Virus record (IMG/VR): IMGVR_UViG_3300048590_000251
Span: 1-54,038 of that record
Origin: a virus
Length of the DNA stretch: 54,038 nt
Strand: one strand, 5' to 3'
The position numbers and the translations under genes were made by a program. Positions 49,600-54,038 of the stretch are shown in pieces (position 1 is the first letter of the stretch; each line of letters begins with the position of its first letter). The notes under the pieces were generated by a model. It saw only the letters and a list, made by a program, of their open reading frames with translations. It made no database searches and was not told the DNA's origin.

Positions 49600-49988
49600 A
49601 CTTTCTGAGCGGAATTTCCGGAATCCTCGCCTCTGTCACGATGTTGTTGGTGGCGCGGGGTTTTGTGCCCTATCTGCGCTGGCGGATCTGGGACGATATT
49701 GCCTACATGCGTCTGTCCATCGTGTTGCTGTCGGCATTGTCTGTGACGCGCATGGCCTGGTGGGACGTGCTGCGCCCGGCGATGGGTAGCGCGATGCTGA
49801 TGAAGCCGTTTCGCCCCGACATTCTCAGCCAGTCGATCAACGCCGGCTTCAACCTGCTGACGCTGGCCGCAGCGGTGGCGGCGCTTGCGGCCCTGCACCA
49901 CTCTATCCCGCTTCGCTTTCGCAACCGATACAACTGGTTCACCGCTCCGTTCTATCCACCGCACCAACCGAGGGAGACCGACAAGTGA
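49596..49988 (+). CDS. multi-span membrane protein, holin candidate (130 aa)
   Basis: GTG start coupled to the previous gene by GTGA. Three hydrophobic stretches: LSGISGILASVTMLLVARGF, MRLSIVLLSALSVTRMAW, and INAGFNLLTLAAAVAALAALH; the C-terminus is basic/polar (RFRNRYNWFTAPFYPPHQPRETDK). A three-span, about 130-residue protein just before the endolysin is the usual profile of a class I holin, but sequence alone cannot prove it. Confidence 0.6.
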   Translation: MNFLSGISGILASVTMLLVARGFVPYLRWRIWDDIAYMRLSIVLLSALSVTRMAWWDVLRPAMGSAMLMKPFRPDILSQSINAGFNLLTLAAAVAALAALHHSIPLRFRNRYNWFTAPFYPPHQPRETDK

Positions 49989-50266
49989 AGATCGCCCTCG
50001 CCCTGATCTTTCTCGCCGCCCCGGTCGTCGCCGCACCCGTCTGCGCGCCGCGCGATGTGATCCAGCGCGTGCTGGTCGATCGCTACGGCGAGACGCCGCG
50101 GGTGGCCGGGCTGACGCCGGATGGCGCGCTGATGGAGGTCTACGGCAGCGAAGCCGGATCGTGGTCCGTCACCGTCACGGCGCCCGACGCCAGCCAGACC
50201 TGCGTGATTGGCGCCGGGGTGGCGCTGATGATCCTGCCGGCGGAAAAGAAGGGGAGCCTGAACTGA
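49985..50266 (+). CDS. secreted small protein (93 aa)
   Basis: GTG start coupled by GTGA. A clear signal peptide (KIALALIFLAAPVVA, with cleavage near AAPV) precedes a periplasmic domain with two cysteines (CAPRDVIQRVLVDRYGETPRVAGLTPDGALMEVYGSEAGSWSVTVTAPDASQTCVIGAGVALMILP). Present within the lysis block, directly before the muramidase, so it may assist lysis or act in the periplasm. Confidence 0.65.
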   Translation: MKIALALIFLAAPVVAAPVCAPRDVIQRVLVDRYGETPRVAGLTPDGALMEVYGSEAGSWSVTVTAPDASQTCVIGAGVALMILPAEKKGSLN

Positions 50267-50922
50267 TGGACTTCCAGGGCAAGGCCGAACGGCTGGCAGA
50301 CATCGACATTCCGCGCATCGGACACCGGATCGGCGTCGGCGAGGATGAAATCCATGCGGTGATGGACGTGGAGGCGCGGTCCTCGGGGTTCGACGGTGCC
50401 GGCCGTCCCGCCATGCTGTTCGAGCCACATATCTTCTGGCGCCAGCTTGGCCCCGGTGCGGCCCGCGAGGCCGCCGCCCGTGCAGGACTTGCCTATGCGT
50501 CATGGGGCGCCAAGCCATATCCGAAGGACAGCTACCCACGCCTTGAGGCGGCCATGGGTATCGAGGAGAACGCTGCGCTGCGCTCCTGCTCCTGGGGTCT
50601 CGGGCAGATCATGGGCTTCAACGCCGAACTGGCTGGATACCAGAACGCCTCTGCGATGGTCGAGGCGTTCAAGGACAGCGAAACCGCGCAGATGGATGCG
50701 ATGGTGCGTTTCATCGAGGCTGCGGGTCTGGACGACGAGTTGCGGCGCCACGATTGGGCGGGTTTCGCCAGAGGCTACAACGGCCCCGGCTACGCGAAGC
50801 ACGGCTACGACCGCAGGCTGGCCGAGCGGTTCCGCTGGTGGCAGGGCAAGCCCGATACGCCGTGGTCGCCCGCAAGCATGGGCTGCGCCTGCCCGCACCC
50901 CGACGAGGTGGTGCCCGGATGA
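50266..50922 (+). CDS. endolysin, N-acetylmuramidase domain
   Basis: 218-residue cell-wall hydrolase. The DUF3380/N-acetylmuramidase pattern is visible: IGVGEDEIHAVMDVEARSSGFDGAGRPAMLFEPHIFWRQLG, with the catalytic Glu in DVEARSSGF, and then ALRSCSWGLGQIMGFNAELAGY and DAMVRFIEAAGLDDELRRHDWAGFARGYNGPGY. No signal peptide; it is therefore a classical endolysin released by a holin. Start in TGATG with the previous stop. Confidence 0.9.
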   Translation: MDFQGKAERLADIDIPRIGHRIGVGEDEIHAVMDVEARSSGFDGAGRPAMLFEPHIFWRQLGPGAAREAAARAGLAYASWGAKPYPKDSYPRLEAAMGIEENAALRSCSWGLGQIMGFNAELAGYQNASAMVEAFKDSETAQMDAMVRFIEAAGLDDELRRHDWAGFARGYNGPGYAKHGYDRRLAERFRWWQGKPDTPWSPASMGCACPHPDEVVPG

Positions 50923-50987
50923 TCGAAGATATGGTCATTGTCGTGGCCTGCATCGGGGCGCTCCTGCTGATCTGGGGGCTGTCCTGA
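50919..50987 (+). CDS. 22-residue transmembrane microprotein
   Basis: The sequence MIEDMVIVVACIGALLLIWG plus two residues (LS) is almost entirely a single membrane span. ATG overlaps the endolysin stop (ATGA), and its stop overlaps the next gene start (TGATG). Perfect coupling at both ends makes translation plausible. Perhaps a helper of the holin/spanin system. Confidence 0.45.
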   Translation: MIEDMVIVVACIGALLLIWGLS

Positions 50988-51328
50988 TGTGGCGGCTTGG
51001 TGCCCTTGCCGCCGTCATGGCGATCCTTCTCGCCGGGCTGGCCTATGTCGCCTCCATGAGGGCCAACAACGCCCGCCTCAGCGCCTCGGTAGCGGCGCTA
51101 CAGGCCGAAGTCGCCATTGCAGAGCGGACGGCCGCGCAGAAGGCGGAAGCGGCACGGGTGGCCCGCGCAGAGGCCGAGAGGCTGCGGGCAGCCGCCGCCG
51201 AATATGACGCCATCCGCGAATGGATCATCAGGAGTGACGACAATGCGCCCATTCCCCCTCTGCTTCGCGCTGCTCTGGACCGCATCCTGCGCGGCCCCGG
51301 TGGTGCAAACCCGCATGGTAGTCCCTGA
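50987..51328 (+). CDS. Rz-like i-spanin (113 aa)
   Basis: N-terminal signal-anchor (GALAAVMAILLAGLAYVASM) followed by a long periplasmic coiled coil (NNARLSASVAALQAEVAIAERTAAQKAEAARVARAEAERLRAAAAEYDAIREW): typical topology of an inner-membrane spanin. Together with an embedded lipoprotein gene in another frame (51243), it forms an Rz/Rz1 pair that fuses inner and outer membranes at lysis. Overlaps the preceding stop codon by one base. Confidence 0.75.
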   Translation: MWRLGALAAVMAILLAGLAYVASMRANNARLSASVAALQAEVAIAERTAAQKAEAARVARAEAERLRAAAAEYDAIREWIIRSDDNAPIPPLLRAALDRILRGPGGANPHGSP

Positions 51329-51521
51329 CGTGCCCGCCGAACTTCGCCAGCCATGTGTCGCGCCGGAACGGCCCTACGAGACGCTGGCCGATGTGGCGCT
51401 GATCCTGACCGATCAGGTCGAGGCGCTGGACTGCGCCAATGGCCGGATCGGCGCGATAGACACAATTCTGACCGAAGCTGAATCCGCTACCCGCGCCGCG
51501 CAGCCGAAAAAGGAACACTGA
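51243..51521 (+). CDS. Rz1-like outer-membrane lipoprotein spanin (92 aa)
   Basis: Begins inside the Rz-like gene in another frame, with AGGAGTGA before the ATG. Signal peptide with lipobox (FALLWTASCAAP: LLWTASC, Cys as the lipidation site). The mature chain is proline/valine-rich at first (VVPDVPAELRQPC), then helical (ADVALILTDQVEALDCANGRIGAIDTILTEAESATRAAQ). Overlap of the two reading frames (86 bases) is the classic spanin arrangement. Confidence 0.75.
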   Translation: MRPFPLCFALLWTASCAAPVVQTRMVVPDVPAELRQPCVAPERPYETLADVALILTDQVEALDCANGRIGAIDTILTEAESATRAAQPKKEH

Positions 51522-51522
51522 C

Positions 51523-51810
51523 ATGGCCGCTACCGCTTACGACCCCACGACCGCTTGGACCGCAGCGGCACGCTACACCGCTGCGGCAGAAACGCCGGTG
51601 AAGATCTCGAACCCCAACATCCAAAGCCGCAGGTTCGTCGGGTGGACAATCACGACCAGCGACACGATCCCAACGATCGACCCGAGTTATGCCAACCCGA
51701 TTGCGCCCGGAGAGTCTGACTCGGCATCTCCGACGCTTGCGATCGGAGAGCGTCTCTGGCTGGTGATGATGAACGGATTCGGCGCCGGTCGCGCGACGAT
51801 CGAGATCTGA
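51523..51810 (+). CDS. small beta-rich structural protein (95 aa)
   Basis: Begins one base after the spanin stop codon. Sequence of alternating T/S/A strands (AARYTAAAETPVKISNPNIQSRRFVGWTITTSDTIPTIDPSYANPIAPGESDSASPTLAIGERLWLVMMNGFGAGRATIEI), no cysteines, no signal peptide. Probably a head- or tail-decorating protein or a fibre adaptor. It is followed by a very large probable receptor-binding gene. Confidence 0.6.
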   Translation: MAATAYDPTTAWTAAARYTAAAETPVKISNPNIQSRRFVGWTITTSDTIPTIDPSYANPIAPGESDSASPTLAIGERLWLVMMNGFGAGRATIEI

Positions 51811-51814
51811 CCTG

Positions 51815-54038
51815 ATGGCGCGGTTCGACTCATCCCCCCGGTTTTCGGCAACGAGATTCCACAGCGCCAGATTCGGCCGGAGCCCCGCCGCCCCCGCCGG
51901 TCCCGTTTTCACGGTCCAACCTGTCCTCACCGGCACCCCGACCGTGGGCCAGACGCTATCCGGCAGCACCGGCACGGCGACCGGCACCGGAACCGTCAGC
52001 TATGCGCGCCAGTGGCTGCGCGACGGCGTGGCGATCAGCGGGGCGACGGGCGCGACCTATGTCGCGCAGGCGGCGGATGACGGCACCACCGTGACCGTGC
52101 GGGTGGCCGCGACAGACGACAACGGCACCACCTATGCGACCTCGAACGGGCTGGCGATCAGCTATGCCAAGGCTGTCGCGGCTGGCGCGCTGGCGGATCA
52201 ATCCTACACGCAGGGCACCGGCGACCAGACCGTCAACGCGGCGACGGACTTCACCGGCGCGACTGGCGGCACATGGTCGGTCTCGGGCGGAGGTGCGTCG
52301 ATCGACGGCAGCGGCGTTGTCACCATCCCGACGACCTCGCTGCTGGCCGGGGTGACGATCACCGTCAGCTATACCAACTCGGGCGGCGTGGCATCGAGCG
52401 CGTTCCAAGTCACGGTCGCGGCGGCTGCCTCGTTCACCACGACGCTGGTATCCTCGCTCACCTATCGTGGCATCACCGCCAATTTCTCGCCCTCCGTTCT
52501 TCTGGGCTACGATGCGACGGGCCGACCGATTGTCGTCACCGACCGGGAAATCCGGCTCACCAGTTTCAGCACCCCGTCCACCGCCGACAAGCACGGCGCG
52601 ATGCGGCGTCCCCGAGCGACCGACAATGCCACGTCTGCGCAGGGATGGGATACCATCATCGGAACAGCCCCGGTGAGCGGGACCGGCAAGATTGCCTACG
52701 ACCCGGCGCTCAACGTCGATCCGGGCAAGACAGGAGCGGATTTTGTCGTCGCCTTGGGGGCGCGAGACAGCATCGTCAAATCGACGCGGCGGACCGATAC
52801 CTCGACCTATCGGCAACTGAACCAGTTGATGACGATCATGTTCCTGCCGCCTGGCGACTGCTTCGACGGCATGATTGCGCCCGGTCCGTCCGACCCGGAT
52901 GGCACGATCTACAACTCCGCCGATATCGACCTGACGGCGTTCCGCAACCTGTCGAAACCGAGCGGCTTCCCGACCGTCGCGGAGGTGATGTCGCTGGACG
53001 AGGAGGCATGGCCCTACTACGGCTGGTCCGGCGAGAACCTGCGCCGCATCCAGACGGCGGGCTGGGCCTCGGCCGAGAACTATTCCGGCAACATCGCCCA
53101 ATATACCAGCCAGTTGCTCTATGCCGGGCATTATGCGGGCAACGACACTGACCGCATGACCATCGCCCTGGCGCTGATCCGGCATGGCCTGGATATCGAC
53201 GCCGCCGTCACGGGCGCGGGATGGCCGGGAATCAAGGGGGCCGGACAGGGGCATATCCATGCCCAGCCGCACTACGCCGCCGCCTTCCTGCTTGGCGACA
53301 GCGATCTGCTGGATCGCGCGGTTGCGACCGAGAGCAATGCTTTCATGCACCCATCGCTGAACGGGTCGGAACTCGAGGGCATGTATGTGCAGTTTCCGTC
53401 CAGCAATGGGCAGAAATCGCATTACCAGCGGACGTTCTATGCCGACGACATAGGCAAGCCGTGGTGGATCGAGGTGCAGCGCGGGTCGCAGCCCTCTGCC
53501 CGCTATTCGACGCAGGCGCTGGTGCCGAACATCTATGAGGCGTTCCCCGTGTTCCTGTTGCAGAACGGGCCAAGCGGGGAAACCGGAGCGCAGGCGGCTC
53601 TGGACGGACCCAACGACAGCAGCAACCCGCGCAGCGCGCTGTTGAAGATCTACGACCGGATCAGGTCGTGGCCTGACCTTGCGCGTAGTTTCTCGACCAC
53701 CAGTCCGACCAGTTTCAGCTACGAGACGGCCTTTGCCGACTGGCGGTCCTACATCTCCGGTTTCGGATGGACCGGAACGCCTGACCTCTACGACAGGTCC
53801 GACGCGGCGAAACAGGATTTCACCACCGACATTACCGGCGGGTTCTCCTGGGCGATCCCCGGCACCGAGTATACCGGCAACCAGACGATCACCGAGGTCG
53901 GTGTCGAATACTCGCTGGACGGGGTGCAATACGTCGACACTGGCGTCACGACGCTGACCGGCAGCAAGACCGGGTTGCTGCGGGGCGTGGAGCATATCGG
54001 CCGGTTCCGGCAGAAGAACGCATCGGGGTTCGGGCCGT
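51815..54038 (+). CDS. receptor-binding or depolymerase-like protein, partial
   Basis: ATG four bases after the previous stop; the frame stays open to the window end (at least 741 codons). Residues about 30-120 look like an Ig-like domain (TGTPTVGQTLSGS; YARQWLRDGVAISGATGATYV; TVRVAATDDNG) and 120-200 like a second sandwich. The remaining stretch resembles an alpha/alpha-toroid polysaccharide lyase: SADIDLTAFRNLSKPSGFPTVAEVMSLDEEAWPYYGWSGENLRR, QYTSQLLYAGHYAGNDTDRMTIALALIRHGL and GQGHIHAQPHYAAAFLLGDSD. A capsule or LPS-degrading tail spike is the likely role, but the active site cannot be defined by eye. Confidence 0.7.
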   Translation, partial: MARFDSSPRFSATRFHSARFGRSPAAPAGPVFTVQPVLTGTPTVGQTLSGSTGTATGTGTVSYARQWLRDGVAISGATGATYVAQAADDGTTVTVRVAATDDNGTTYATSNGLAISYAKAVAAGALADQSYTQGTGDQTVNAATDFTGATGGTWSVSGGGASIDGSGVVTIPTTSLLAGVTITVSYTNSGGVASSAFQVTVAAAASFTTTLVSSLTYRGITANFSPSVLLGYDATGRPIVVTDREIRLTSFSTPSTADKHGAMRRPRATDNATSAQGWDTIIGTAPVSGTGKIAYDPALNVDPGKTGADFVVALGARDSIVKSTRRTDTSTYRQLNQLMTIMFLPPGDCFDGMIAPGPSDPDGTIYNSADIDLTAFRNLSKPSGFPTVAEVMSLDEEAWPYYGWSGENLRRIQTAGWASAENYSGNIAQYTSQLLYAGHYAGNDTDRMTIALALIRHGLDIDAAVTGAGWPGIKGAGQGHIHAQPHYAAAFLLGDSDLLDRAVATESNAFMHPSLNGSELEGMYVQFPSSNGQKSHYQRTFYADDIGKPWWIEVQRGSQPSARYSTQALVPNIYEAFPVFLLQNGPSGETGAQAALDGPNDSSNPRSALLKIYDRIRSWPDLARSFSTTSPTSFSYETAFADWRSYISGFGWTGTPDLYDRSDAAKQDFTTDITGGFSWAIPGTEYTGNQTITEVGVEYSLDGVQYVDTGVTTLTGSKTGLLRGVEHIGRFRQKNASGFGP

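Noticed and set aside
1-54038. tRNA, rRNA or CRISPR array
   Set aside because: Scanning by eye found no cloverleaf-like element with a matching acceptor end, no rRNA segment and no array of regularly spaced repeats. The only tandem repeats seen are the 12-mers near the integrase.

Overview
This high-GC window reads as most of the genome of a temperate, short-tailed (podovirus-like) phage or prophage of an alphaproteobacterium, most likely in or near the Rhodobacterales. The evidence is the base composition, a GapR/DUF2312-type protein, a tyrosine integrase, a divergent repressor/Cro-like switch, and a structural module made of a P22-type portal, an N4-gp56-type major capsid protein, tail-nozzle-like proteins and ejection proteins. 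No unambiguous host gene, tRNA or rRNA was recognised. Both window edges lie inside phage-like sequence, and the last gene runs off the right edge.

Layout. 1-2.2 kb: two small leftward genes, a region of tandem 12-mers and a perfect inverted repeat (possible att/arm sites), and the integrase. 2.2-7.1 kb: a tightly coupled leftward early operon. In the order it is transcribed it encodes a hypothetical protein, a MerR-type regulator, a coiled-coil protein, RecT, an HNH nuclease, a small membrane protein, a winged-helix protein, GapR-like and several small proteins. 7.1-7.9 kb: the immunity region (CI-like repressor, Cro-like protein, candidate operators and promoters, and a small gene antisense to the repressor 3' end). 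7.9-13.1 kb: a rightward early/middle operon with a DUF1376-type replication protein, a cytosine-5 and an MT-A70 adenine methyltransferase, small zinc-ribbon and unknown proteins, and a 44-residue membrane protein whose ribosome site lies inside a hairpin. 13.2-25.1 kb: packaging and head/neck genes (TerS, TerL, portal, scaffold-like, CsrA-like, major capsid, adaptors, nozzle-like). 25.1-28.4 kb: a fibronectin-III tail protein and a DUF4376 protein. 28.4-49.1 kb: the ejection module (GNAT, S74-like protein, tail lysozyme, a 793-residue protein and a 5,320-residue polyvalent protein). 49.2-51.5 kb: lysis cassette (small membrane proteins, N-acetylmuramidase, overlapping Rz/Rz1-like pair). 51.5 kb to the end: a small structural protein and a partial receptor-binding or depolymerase-like protein.

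How it fits together. The repressor would hold the divergent early operons off. RecT, GapR-like and the DUF1376 protein would serve replication and recombination. The two methyltransferases, and the methylase and helicase in the giant protein, would protect incoming or progeny DNA from restriction. Virion assembly genes are driven from a promoter just upstream of TerS. That promoter overlaps one copy of a 9-bp inverted-repeat signal (CAAGATGTG/CACATCTTG), which recurs in only one other place I found, just upstream of the major capsid gene and right after a CsrA-like gene.

The most unusual features are: (1) the 5,320-residue polyvalent ejection protein; (2) three small ORFs with good ribosome sites nested, all in the same +1 frame, in its low-complexity linkers; (3) a methyltransferase gene whose 3' half carries family-like motifs in two overlapping frames; (4) the duplicated inverted-repeat signal and the CsrA-like gene in the head operon. 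Functions are assigned from motif recognition by eye; no database search was run.
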